Source: JBMORL01 sp049322335 (GTDB lineage: Bacteria > Bacteroidota > Bacteroidia > Flavobacteriales_D > UBA2798). From it: 64,000 nucleotides of DNA. Where the stretch lies: contig JBMORL010000022.1 of assembly GCA_049322335.1 (NCBI GenBank), forward strand, positions 109,477 through 173,476. Direction: 5' to 3'. Both the position numbers and the translations under genes were made by a program. Under the pieces are notes generated by a model, which saw only the letters and a list, made by a program, of their open reading frames with translations, was not told where the DNA came from and searched no databases. Numbering within the stretch: the stretch's first letter is position 1; every line of letters starts with the position of its first letter. Positions 17,235 through 25,464 of this stretch are shown here, in pieces.

Positions 17235-18499
17235 TGGGCAGCTTTAACTACATAGACTTATTTGCAGGTGCAGGAGGACTCTCTGAAGGATTTATCAGAG
17301 CTGGCTTTGAGCCGATTGCTCATGTTGAGATTGATGAAGCAGCATGTTATACTTTGAAAACAAGAACGGTTTATCACTATCTCAAATCGGTTAAGAAGTA
17401 CGACACGTATGTTTCATATCTAAAAGGAGAAATTACAAGAAAAGATTTGTATTCGCTTGTTCCTACTGCCCTAATGGATGCGGTTATTAATCTTCCGATT
17501 GGCTCCGACTATAATCCTTCTATTCATAAAACAATTGAAAAGCAAATTCTTGAAAAAGAAGTCGATTTAATTATTGGTGGGCCGCCTTGTCAGGCTTATT
17601 CCTTAGTAGGAAGAGCACGATCAGCAAACGGAATGTCAGGAGATCCCCGCAATTACCTTTATGTTCAATATGCAAAGTATTTGGAAAAATACAATCCCAA
17701 AATGTTTGTGTTTGAAAATGTCCTCGGATTGAAATCTGCTAAAGACGGTTTATATCTGCGTAACATGGAAAAACTGTTTCTAAAGAAGGGTTACCACATG
17801 AAATTATTTACTGTTGAAGCAAATAATTTTGGGGTTCTTCAAAACAGAAAACGAATTATAATAATTGGCTGGAAAGAAAATTTATCTGTTACAATCCCAA
17901 ACCTCGAATCTATCAGAAAGAATGCTGACTGTAAAGTAAAATCATTATTTGCTGATTTACCGAAAATACAGGCAGGAGAAGGGACAGATAAGTTTCTAAA
18001 TTACAGGACTAAAACGAACGACTATCTGGATCAAAGCTTTATTCGTAACGGGATTGATATATTAACACAACACATTGCCCGACCACATACAAAACAGGAT
18101 AAAGAGATTTATAGGATTGCTGTGGAAAAATGGAACTATAAAAAAGAACGCTTGAATTACAATGATTTGCCTGAAAGATTAAAGACACATCAAAACAGGA
18201 GTTCATTCTTTGACCGCTTTAAAGTTGTAGCCGCAGACGAATTACATTCTCAAACTGTTGTGGCGCATATCGCAAAGGACGGGCACTACTACATTCATCC
18301 TGACGTTGAACAAAACCGTTCAATCACTGTGCGTGAAGCTGCAAGATTACAGTCTTTTCCGGATGATTATTACTTTGAAGGGGTAAAAGAAAGTGCAAAC
18401 AGAACAGCGGCATTTAAACAAATCGGCAATGCGGTCCCGCCCTTAATGGCGTTTGAAATTGCAAAAATAATTAAAGGAGTGTTATGTCAAAAAAAATAG
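17234..18499 (+). CDS. DNA (cytosine-5) methyltransferase
   Basis: 421 residues. C5-methyltransferase motifs in order: FAGAGGLSEGF (motif I, AdoMet binding), IIGGPPCQAYSLVGRAR (motif IV with the catalytic Cys), FVFENVLGL (motif VI), LQNRKRIIIIGW (motif VIII), a variable target-recognition region (about 245-360) and QIGNAVPPLMAFEIA (motif X). It overlaps vsr by one base (TAATG) and overlaps the ATPase gene by 16 bases. The target sequence cannot be read from the protein. Confidence 0.94.
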   Translation: MGSFNYIDLFAGAGGLSEGFIRAGFEPIAHVEIDEAACYTLKTRTVYHYLKSVKKYDTYVSYLKGEITRKDLYSLVPTALMDAVINLPIGSDYNPSIHKTIEKQILEKEVDLIIGGPPCQAYSLVGRARSANGMSGDPRNYLYVQYAKYLEKYNPKMFVFENVLGLKSAKDGLYLRNMEKLFLKKGYHMKLFTVEANNFGVLQNRKRIIIIGWKENLSVTIPNLESIRKNADCKVKSLFADLPKIQAGEGTDKFLNYRTKTNDYLDQSFIRNGIDILTQHIARPHTKQDKEIYRIAVEKWNYKKERLNYNDLPERLKTHQNRSSFFDRFKVVAADELHSQTVVAHIAKDGHYYIHPDVEQNRSITVREAARLQSFPDDYYFEGVKESANRTAAFKQIGNAVPPLMAFEIAKIIKGVLCQKK

Positions 18500-20643
18500 T
18501 TAAAGCAGGTCAGGACAAAGAGACTCCGGTTCGGTTTAAACCGAGAGCCAGGCTGCTTTTGCAGTTAGGAGACCAACTAATAAAAAATGAAAGTATTGCA
18601 TTAGTAGAATTGGTAAAAAACTCATATGATGCTGATGCTAATATTGTAAATATCTACATGGAAAATGTAGATGAACCTGAAAAAGGAGTTATAATAATCG
18701 AAGATGATGGATACGGGATGAGTGCAGATACAGTTGAAAATGTTTGGCTGGAACCGGGAAGCGATTTTAAAACACAAAAAATAAAAAAACTTGAAGTCTC
18801 TCCCAAATATGAAAGATTACCTATTGGAGAAAAAGGTATCGGAAGGTTTGGTGTTCATAAATTGGGTAATATTATTGAAATGACAACCAAGTCAGCCAAT
18901 TCTAATGAAGTATATGTAAAGATTGACTGGACAAATTTCAATAATTATAAATACCTAGAAGATGTTCCGATAACAATAATAGAAAGAGCCGTTCCTAGCA
19001 TTTTTAAAAACGGAAAAACCGGAACTAACATTCTTATTGCTAAACTGAGAAAAAAATGGGAAAGAGGAATAGCAAGAGAAGTTAAGCGTTCAATCACAGC
19101 TTTGGCATCTCCATTTGATGTTAACGATTCATTTAAACCCTCGTTTGATGTTTTGGATAAACCGGGTTGGTTTGATGGCTTATTAAAGTGGGAAGCTGTA
19201 AAAGATTATTCTTTGTTTTATTTTAAGGTTACCATGTCCGGTAATTCAATAGTTGACTTCAAATATGAGTTTACCCCTTGGCAAAGTATGACCAAATTAA
19301 ACCCAAGAGAAGTCTTAAAAAATGATAAACTAATTGAAAATTTTAAAATTTTAAAATACTCAAGAGGTGAAAATGAAGGTAAAATAATCGATCTAGGGAA
19401 GCATAAAATCGGAACTATAACTTTTGAAGGTTACATTTTTGATCAAGATTCATTTGTGCTAAAAATGGGCGTGAGTGACAAGGTGGGTTTCAAAAAATAT
19501 TTAAAGACAAATGGTGGTGTCAAAGTCTTTAGAGATAAGTTAAGAGTTTATGATTATGGAGAACCGGAAACCGATTGGTTAGGGCTTGATTTAAGACGAG
19601 TAAATCAGCCAGCAAAGCGAATTAGCAATAACATCTTATTAGCATCCATCTCAATAAATAGAAAAGATAGTGCCGATTTAATTGAAAAGACCAATCGTGA
19701 AGGCTTTATAGAAAATGAAGCATATGAAGCATTCAAAGAAGCTGTTATTCATTCATTAGAAATTATTGAAACCCTAAGATATCCAGACAAACAAAAGGTT
19801 AGAGAAATTTATGGACCAACTCCAAAATCATCTCCTGTAATGTCAACCTTGGGAGAAGCAAAAAAGTATACCGAAGAAAAAGTAAAGCCTGATGAAGTAA
19901 AGACACAAATAATTAAATACTTTAATAAAATTGAATCGGACTACAAAACAATAAGCGACAATTTGCTAAAGGCGGCCGGGGCTGGCTTAAGTATGTCGGT
20001 AGTCGTTCACGAGGTTGAGAAAATAATCTATGAAGTTGAAAAAGTTCTTAAAGCCGAAAAAGGCTCCGAGAGAGTTTTAAATTTAGTAAAACATCTCTCG
20101 TCTCTCATTGATGGTTATGCAGAAATAATAAGAAAATCAAGTCAAACCTCGGAAAATTTAATTTCGATTATTGACCAATCACTATTCAATACGGAATTCA
20201 GACTGAATGCTCATAAAGTAGAAATTGTAAAAGAGTATAAAAATTTTAAGGGCAAATCAAAAATTAAAATTGCAAAAAATCTTTTGATCGGAACCTTAAT
20301 GAATTTGATTGATAATTCCATCTACTGGCTTGACCAACGAGGATTCAAAGCATTACAGAATAAAGAAAAATTTGCTAAAAAAATATACTTTGGTATAGTT
20401 GAAGAAGAGAAGTATTTGAATTTGATAATTGCAGACAATGGAACTGGCTTTCTAATTCCAACTGATGATATCACTGAACCATTTGTTTCCGCCAAACCAG
20501 GCGGAATGGGCTTAGGTCTACATATAGCAAATGAAATAATGGAAGCTCAAAAAGGAAGATTAATTTTTCCTGATTTTGGCGATTATGAATTACCTAAAGA
20601 ATTTATAAACGGAGCAATAATAGTTTTGGCATTTAAAAAATAA
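18484..20643 (+). CDS. Double GHKL ATPase with histidine-kinase-like C-terminus
   Basis: 719 residues, no membrane segment. An N-terminal Hsp90/MutL/MORC-type ATPase (about 20-230) has the N box VELVKNSYDADA, G1 IIEDDGYGMS and G2 GEKGIGRFGVHKLG. A middle region (about 240-480) resembles the transducer part of such ATPases. The C-terminus holds a candidate H box (LSMSVVVHEVEKI, about 505) and a second, kinase-type ATPase with N box LMNLIDNSIYWL, G1 IADNGTGF and G2 GGMGLGLHIANEIM. Two intact GHKL folds in one chain is unusual. The next gene, 3 bases on, encodes a receiver-domain protein, so phosphotransfer is plausible. It sits in a Vsr/Dcm operon, which suggests DNA-linked sensing. Confidence 0.85.
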   Translation: MSKKIVKAGQDKETPVRFKPRARLLLQLGDQLIKNESIALVELVKNSYDADANIVNIYMENVDEPEKGVIIIEDDGYGMSADTVENVWLEPGSDFKTQKIKKLEVSPKYERLPIGEKGIGRFGVHKLGNIIEMTTKSANSNEVYVKIDWTNFNNYKYLEDVPITIIERAVPSIFKNGKTGTNILIAKLRKKWERGIAREVKRSITALASPFDVNDSFKPSFDVLDKPGWFDGLLKWEAVKDYSLFYFKVTMSGNSIVDFKYEFTPWQSMTKLNPREVLKNDKLIENFKILKYSRGENEGKIIDLGKHKIGTITFEGYIFDQDSFVLKMGVSDKVGFKKYLKTNGGVKVFRDKLRVYDYGEPETDWLGLDLRRVNQPAKRISNNILLASISINRKDSADLIEKTNREGFIENEAYEAFKEAVIHSLEIIETLRYPDKQKVREIYGPTPKSSPVMSTLGEAKKYTEEKVKPDEVKTQIIKYFNKIESDYKTISDNLLKAAGAGLSMSVVVHEVEKIIYEVEKVLKAEKGSERVLNLVKHLSSLIDGYAEIIRKSSQTSENLISIIDQSLFNTEFRLNAHKVEIVKEYKNFKGKSKIKIAKNLLIGTLMNLIDNSIYWLDQRGFKALQNKEKFAKKIYFGIVEEEKYLNLIIADNGTGFLIPTDDITEPFVSAKPGGMGLGLHIANEIMEAQKGRLIFPDFGDYELPKEFINGAIIVLAFKK

Positions 20644-20646
20644 AAG

Positions 20647-21951
20647 ATGAGTTTACCAATAAACGGAAGAGTAGCAATCATTGATGACCAATTAAGACAT
20701 GCAGAGCCATTGATGAAAATATTTTCACAAAAGCAGATCCCTTTTACCTATTTCTCCGGGGAATATAATTACCTGCCAACTGTGGGAGAAAACTCAAATG
20801 ACATCAGAGTTCTTTTTCTTGACATTAATCTTATTGATGATGGCGAACACGAAGACAAAGTTTTAAAAGGAAAACTGTTACCTGTTCTGAAATCTGTTAT
20901 CTCAGAAGAAAACTACCCTTATATTCTAATTTATTGGAGTAGACATCAATCAAAAAGGGACAAAAAACTAATTGAAAAGGAAATATTTGGAAAGGAATTA
21001 AAAGATAGAAAGCCGATTGCTTTTTTGTCGGCAATAAAATCAGATTACTTCAATCTTGACGGCACTGTAACTGACGATTTTGATGAAAAAATCACTCATC
21101 TCTTCAAAACGATTGATGCATTAATTGCTAAACACCCTGCATACAGTTATCTTTTAAATTGGGAGAACAAGGTGCATGTATCAGCGGACAAAACCTTAGA
21201 GGAAATGTTTAGTGCCTATAATAAATTTGAGAACTGGGCAGATAACGCAAATTATATTTTTAATAAACTTGGGTTAAGCTATTCGGGAAAATCATTTGCA
21301 AGCCAAAATGCAGAAGATAAAATCAAAAGTAGTTATAATGCTTTAAATATTGTATTTACGGATACTCTTGAAAATACTTTAAATACCTCACCTGTTGAAA
21401 ATGCTAAAAAACTGAAAGTCTCAACCACTGCAAAAAATTTGGAATCGGTAAATAATATCAACAAAAAACTCTTAATTTCAGATGAGGTCGAACCAATACA
21501 TTATTCAGGAACAGTGATTGAAATTTCAGACAAAAAGTTAGATACTGAATATGAAAATTTACTTGACACCATCTTAAACAATAAAGGAAAGAAAGCAGAA
21601 ATAATCGCTTCTTGGAAAAAGATTTGGCTGAATGTTACACCACTATGTGATACTGTTCAAGGAAAAATAGTTTTCCATAGATTGGTCAGAGGAATTTTAG
21701 CTCCTAAAGAATTTTCTAAAACCTTCTTTTCCAATGAAGCAATCTATGTTTCACCTTCATTTACATTTGACAAAAAGGATTACTGTATAGTTATAGATTT
21801 CAGACAGTTTTTTACTCACAACCAACTTGGAAAATCAAAAAACAGAAAACCTTTATTTAGAATTAGACAACAACTCTTAGCTGAAATTCAATCAAAATTA
21901 TCTAGACACATTAACAGACAAGGAATTTTGTATTTGGAAGAAAAGGCGTGA
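20647..21951 (+). CDS. Receiver-domain protein with unknown C-terminal domain
   Basis: 434 residues. The N-terminus reads as a CheY-like receiver: VAIIDDQ (acidic pair), VLFLDINLID (candidate phospho-accepting Asp, about 59), YILIYWSRH and PIAFLSAIKSD (candidate Lys). It has long inserts relative to standard receivers. Residues about 190-434 do not match any output domain I know; RQFFTHNQLGKSKNRKPLFRIRQQLLAEI near the end is basic and could bind nucleic acid. Three bases downstream of the double-ATPase gene. With it, a cytosolic two-component-like pair is likely, but output and signal are unknown. Confidence 0.72.
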   Translation: MSLPINGRVAIIDDQLRHAEPLMKIFSQKQIPFTYFSGEYNYLPTVGENSNDIRVLFLDINLIDDGEHEDKVLKGKLLPVLKSVISEENYPYILIYWSRHQSKRDKKLIEKEIFGKELKDRKPIAFLSAIKSDYFNLDGTVTDDFDEKITHLFKTIDALIAKHPAYSYLLNWENKVHVSADKTLEEMFSAYNKFENWADNANYIFNKLGLSYSGKSFASQNAEDKIKSSYNALNIVFTDTLENTLNTSPVENAKKLKVSTTAKNLESVNNINKKLLISDEVEPIHYSGTVIEISDKKLDTEYENLLDTILNNKGKKAEIIASWKKIWLNVTPLCDTVQGKIVFHRLVRGILAPKEFSKTFFSNEAIYVSPSFTFDKKDYCIVIDFRQFFTHNQLGKSKNRKPLFRIRQQLLAEIQSKLSRHINRQGILYLEEKA

Positions 21952-21962
21952 TTCAACGCATT

Positions 21963-22020
21963 TACAAGCACATTTAAAAACCACACGACCAAAGTCACAC
22001 CACAGTTTTTATAAGAGTTT
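21963..22020. other. Weak type-2 hairpin S4
   Basis: AAGCACATTTAAAAACC, then CCACACGACCAAAG, then GTTTTTATAAGAG. The loop and flanks resemble S1 and S2 but only TAAAAAC (21975-21981) with 22005-22011 pairs perfectly, and the terminal CCCGC is absent. It may be a decayed copy. Confidence 0.4.
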
Positions 22021-22082
22021 ACAAGGCCAACGGACAAAACAGCTAGACTTGCAGATTGAATAAACACAGGAGACGAAACGCC

Positions 22083-22220
22083 AGGGCATAACAGCGGTTT
22101 GGCAAAAGTGGCGGTTCAGTGCTTCGTATGACAGTTTTGTAGTTGAACAAACAGTATTGCTTCGTATGAACATTTGTGCTAAAAATCGCCACCTTCGCCA
22201 AGCCGCCAACCGTTAGCGGT
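22083..22220 (+). other. attC-like site 3
   Basis: Inverse core AGGGCATAAC (22083-22092); arm GCGGTTTGGCAAAAGTGGCG (22094-22113) pairs with 22187-22206 with three mismatches; core CCGTTAGCGGT with GTT at 22212. The inverse core complements the start of cassette 3 (GTTATGCCC at 15271). The loop shares GTTCAGTG and TTTGTGCT with site 1. Confidence 0.76.
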
Positions 22221-22243
22221 AATTTAAGACGAACAACAATATC

Positions 22244-22864
22244 ATGAAAGAATTATTCAATCGACTGATAACTGAAAAAATCAAGCCATACTTAAAAAGT
22301 GAAGGGTTCGAAAAGAAAGGTCTTAGTTTTTATAAAAGATCGGGAGACCTTATTTATCTTTTTAACTTCCAAAACAGCCGAGGAAATTCAGCAGACCAAA
22401 CGACCTTTTATATTAACTGCGGAATTCATTCAACAACCGTTGACAAAGTAATCGGAGCAAAAGAAAATCCTGAACCCAAAGAGTACGAATGTTACTTTCA
22501 AGACAGAATTTCAGCATTGACCAACTCTTCAAACGATGATTTTTCAATTGACAAACAAACTTCCATTGAGAAAATAGCAGCGGATGTTTTAAAAGAGCTT
22601 ACGACAGCAATTCAGTTTTATTATGCAATCAATTCAACGGTTGAATTAACTGATCTCATGACTGAGCGGAATGGACTAAATAATTATAGCGAATTATTTG
22701 AGTATTTATTGAAAACAAAAGACGATGCCCGAGTAATTTTACTTGCAAAAAGACTCTTTAGTGATTTCGGGAATGATGACAGATGGGAGATATTTGAAGG
22801 TGTTTTGAATGATTTACTTGGACAAAATGGATATGAACGGACTATAAGTGAAATAACTAATTGA
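22244..22864 (+). CDS. DUF4304 domain protein
   Basis: 206 residues, no signal peptide. The N-terminal segment follows the DUF4304 pattern: IKPYLKSEGFEKKGLSFYKRSGDLIYLFNFQNSRGNSADQTTFYINCGIH, where K-S-x-G-F, the aromatic-containing FYK and the strand pair are typical. The C-terminal part is helical and acidic (about 110-206). Function of the family is unknown; DUF4304 genes often occur in accessory regions. It is the only gene of a compact cassette (22212 to about 22881), beginning 32 bases after the core and ending 8 bases before the next inverse core. Confidence 0.8.
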   Translation: MKELFNRLITEKIKPYLKSEGFEKKGLSFYKRSGDLIYLFNFQNSRGNSADQTTFYINCGIHSTTVDKVIGAKENPEPKEYECYFQDRISALTNSSNDDFSIDKQTSIEKIAADVLKELTTAIQFYYAINSTVELTDLMTERNGLNNYSELFEYLLKTKDDARVILLAKRLFSDFGNDDRWEIFEGVLNDLLGQNGYERTISEITN

Positions 22865-22872
22865 AAAAAACT

Positions 22873-22905
22873 ACCGCTAACAGGTGGCGAGCGCCAATTG
22901 GCAGG
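22873..22905 (+). other. Broken attC-like site 4 (left half only)
   Basis: ACCGCTAAC (22873-22881) followed by AGGTGGCGAGCGCCAATTGG, but no right arm and no CGTTA core before the next gene. It looks like the left half of a site whose right half was deleted. Confidence 0.55.
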
Positions 22906-22913
22906 CATATAAA

Positions 22914-23483
22914 ATGACAAAGACGACATTCATATTAATCCTGTTGACAGTGGGCCTTATCTCCTGCTCGACAGAAACAAAAAACCAAGAGGATATGGCA
23001 ATAAGAGCAGGCAAATTCACATGGTACGTTCAGCTGGGTGGTTACGACTATGACAGGTTTGACCAAAAAGGCGAGACTGATTATCAAAAATTTATTGACG
23101 AATTTGAAAAATTTCCTTGGCTGGAGCAACTTGACAGTTACAACGAAATCCAGCAGGGTACCACTCCCTCATTATCGGTCAAAGACGAAGGGACCGGAAC
23201 GGACTTTTGGGTTTCTATGGCAGGTGATCGTAACGACCACGGTTATATGCTTGGTTACATATATCCAAAAGACAAAAAGAGAGGTTTCAGTCCAAAAACA
23301 GTAAGGTGGCTTGAGATTTACGCAACCGAGGACAAGCAGGTAGTAAAGGACTGTTTCAAACTCTATTTTGACAGAGATTATGAGAAACTTGAGACCACTA
23401 TCAAACGGTTAGCCCAGCAGGGCGAACGAATACCGGTACAGTATGGAGAAAGCCCAAGCTTGGCTACGGGCAAACGCGACTAA
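22914..23483 (+). CDS. Hypothetical lipoprotein in damaged cassette
   Basis: 189 residues from ATG 22914; the frame opens at 22884 but those ten residues come from the broken attC half. Lipoprotein signal MTKTTFILILLTVGLISCST (lipobox LISC). The mature part is rich in aromatic and charged residues (WYVQLGGYDYDRFDQKGETDY; GTGTDFWVSMAGDRNDHGYMLGY). Family unknown. Unlike the other cassettes it has no core directly upstream; a shared ACTACCGCTAACAG motif after both this gene and the DUF4304 gene suggests that one cassette boundary was lost. Confidence 0.7.
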   Translation: MTKTTFILILLTVGLISCSTETKNQEDMAIRAGKFTWYVQLGGYDYDRFDQKGETDYQKFIDEFEKFPWLEQLDSYNEIQQGTTPSLSVKDEGTGTDFWVSMAGDRNDHGYMLGYIYPKDKKRGFSPKTVRWLEIYATEDKQVVKDCFKLYFDRDYEKLETTIKRLAQQGERIPVQYGESPSLATGKRD

Positions 23484-23512
23484 AGCTGATGAAAAAGTAT
23501 GAAATAGAAAAA

Positions 23513-23616
23513 CTACCGCTAACAGCACCTACTTGCAATTTTTTGCGGGTTAGCGCTCAAATGTGTAACTTGACATAGCAAAAAACTGCAAGTAGCTGCA
23601 AAACGTTAGCGGTAAG
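23513..23616 (+). other. attC-like site 5
   Basis: Inverse core ACCGCTAAC (23515-23523); 22-base arms 23525-23546 and 23578-23599 pair at 20 of 22 positions; then AAAAC and core GTTAGCGGTAAG (GTT at 23605). One of the two mismatches falls at the same place as in site 1 (GCACCTAC opposite GTAGCTGC). Shortest loop of the set. Confidence 0.78.
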
Positions 23617-23650
23617 CATTGATAGTAAAACAACCTAATAAATTAAAAAT

Positions 23651-24679
23651 ATGAACTGTATTATTTGTAATGCCAATTTACAAGCTGATGACAAGATGTA
23701 TTTCTGTCCATTTTGTCTCGCTCAAATAAAATGTAAGTCCTGTAAGGAGCTTTTGATAAAAAATGCAATCGGTTGTTTAAGTTGCGGAACTGCGATTTTG
23801 AAAGGCAATTCAAATACTCAAAGTGAGTTAAACCAAATTGAATTCGAACAAAAGGGTGATTTGAAAAAATTCAAAGCTACTTTTACAGATAACGTTGGAC
23901 ATGATTTGGTTTCAACCTTTGGAAGTATGATTGGAGTTCCAGCACCAAAAAAGAAAATCTTTTCTCTCACCAATGTAAACCCCAATAATCCAATAAAATC
24001 TATTGACGAATCCAACATTCAAGAAGCAGAAGTAATAGAAGGAGAAGAAGAAATAATTGAAGGATTAAATCAAGTATTTAGAGTTGATGGGGAAATTTTA
24101 GTTTTTCAAACATCAAACTATAAGGAGAAAACTAAACTTGAAAAAGAAATCCGTATGGCTCTATTAGTTTTACTAGGATACAAACATCTTCATAATTCAA
24201 ATGAAATAAAAAGAAAAACACTGAATGAAATACTTAAAAAATCAAAGCTTAACACTGGTAATTTCAGAAGGTGGATATCTAAAAGTGATGAAATTGTTCA
24301 ATTGAAAGGCGGATTAATAACTTTAACGCCCACCGGTGTTACAAAAGCGTTAGGTGTTTTGAATGAAGTATTGAATCCGACAATTACTGAAGGTGTGATT
24401 GATTTTGGTAAAACAAGTGGCTCCAAACGGACTTCTACTAAGGAAACTAATCTAGCTGGAACTAAAAGTGCAAAAAGCCCAAAGTCATACCTACTAAAAA
24501 TAATTGAAGAAGGATTTTTCAAGGAAAAGAAATCTTTGTCTGATATAACCGAACATTTAAAAAATGATCATGCAGTAACTTTCAAAACTACAGATATCTC
24601 GGGGCATATGGGGAAATTTGTGAATTTGAAAAGGCTTAAGCGTGAGAAAGGACCAAAGGGATATGAATATTTCATTTAA
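23651..24679 (+). CDS. Double zinc-ribbon protein with winged-helix-like domains
   Basis: 342 residues. N-terminus with four CxxC pairs (CIIC, CPFC, CKSC, CLSC at about residues 3-45), two short zinc ribbons. A low-complexity linker (about 50-140) follows. At about 160-255 is a helical region ending LKGGLITLTPTGVTKAL, like a winged helix; at about 285-342 a second such domain (KSYLLKIIEEGFFKEKKSLSDITEHL, DISGHMGKFVNLKRL, GPKGYEYFI). It overlaps the HEPN-like gene by 17 bases, so the products are probably partners. DNA or RNA recognition is likely from the domains; the target is unknown. Confidence 0.7.
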   Translation: MNCIICNANLQADDKMYFCPFCLAQIKCKSCKELLIKNAIGCLSCGTAILKGNSNTQSELNQIEFEQKGDLKKFKATFTDNVGHDLVSTFGSMIGVPAPKKKIFSLTNVNPNNPIKSIDESNIQEAEVIEGEEEIIEGLNQVFRVDGEILVFQTSNYKEKTKLEKEIRMALLVLLGYKHLHNSNEIKRKTLNEILKKSKLNTGNFRRWISKSDEIVQLKGGLITLTPTGVTKALGVLNEVLNPTITEGVIDFGKTSGSKRTSTKETNLAGTKSAKSPKSYLLKIIEEGFFKEKKSLSDITEHLKNDHAVTFKTTDISGHMGKFVNLKRLKREKGPKGYEYFI

Positions 24680-25457
24680 TAAAAGTAAACTTGAGTCAGC
24701 TCTTCTGGGTATTAATGATGATTTTAGAGATAAAATTATTGAAGTTTATATTGAACTAAAGAAGAGATATGCTAAATCATTTTACAGTGACGAATATGAT
24801 GCTGTTGGTATCTCTTCTGGGAAATTTTGTGAGTATGTGTATCGTTTTTTAGAATTTGAAATATTTAAAAAATATACCCCGTTTGATAAACATATTTCAA
24901 ATTTTCCAAGTGAATTAAATAAGTTAACACAAGCACCATCTGCCTCTGCTAACGAATCCCTTAGGGTAATTATTCCAAGAGCTTTATTATTGATTTATAC
25001 TCTTAGGAACAAAAGGGGAATTGGCCATATAGGAGGAGATGTTCAGGCAAATGAAATAGACATAGCAACGATTGTAAAAAATACGGACTGGGTGATTTGC
25101 GAACTTATTAGAATCTACCATAATTTGAGTTTAGAAGAAGCTCAACTTATTGTTAATTCACTAAATATAAAAATGCTCCCTGACATATGGAATATTGATG
25201 GAAAGAAGAGAATACTTAAGAATGGTTTAAGTTTTTCGGAAAAAACATTGCTTTTACTATATAATGAACTTGATAACTCTGCCAATATAAAAGACTTGTT
25301 TAATTGGGTTGAGTACAGTAGTTTATCAATGTATAAATCAAAAATTATTCTAACACTTCACAAAGAAAAGCTAATTGAATTTGATCAAACAACATTAAAT
25401 GTTACAATTTCGCCAAAAGGCATTCAAAACATTGAAACACTATTGACAAAAACCTAA
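24663..25457 (+). CDS. HEPN-like protein paired with zinc-ribbon protein
   Basis: 264 residues from ATG 24663; a start at 24642 would add seven residues from the overlapping gene. Helical N-terminal two thirds with IYTLRNKRGIGHIGGDVQANEID; R-x6-H within this motif fits the broad HEPN pattern (R-x4-6-H). The last 65 residues look like a winged helix (LFNWVEYSSLSMYKSKIILTLHKEKLIEF, ISPKGIQNIETLL). The LRNKRGxGHxGG signature is shared by uncharacterised proteins near defence genes, from memory. With its overlapping partner it may form a toxin or abortive-infection pair; not shown. Confidence 0.66.
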   Translation: MNISFNKSKLESALLGINDDFRDKIIEVYIELKKRYAKSFYSDEYDAVGISSGKFCEYVYRFLEFEIFKKYTPFDKHISNFPSELNKLTQAPSASANESLRVIIPRALLLIYTLRNKRGIGHIGGDVQANEIDIATIVKNTDWVICELIRIYHNLSLEEAQLIVNSLNIKMLPDIWNIDGKKRILKNGLSFSEKTLLLLYNELDNSANIKDLFNWVEYSSLSMYKSKIILTLHKEKLIEFDQTTLNVTISPKGIQNIETLLTKT

Positions 25458-25464
25458 AAAATGC

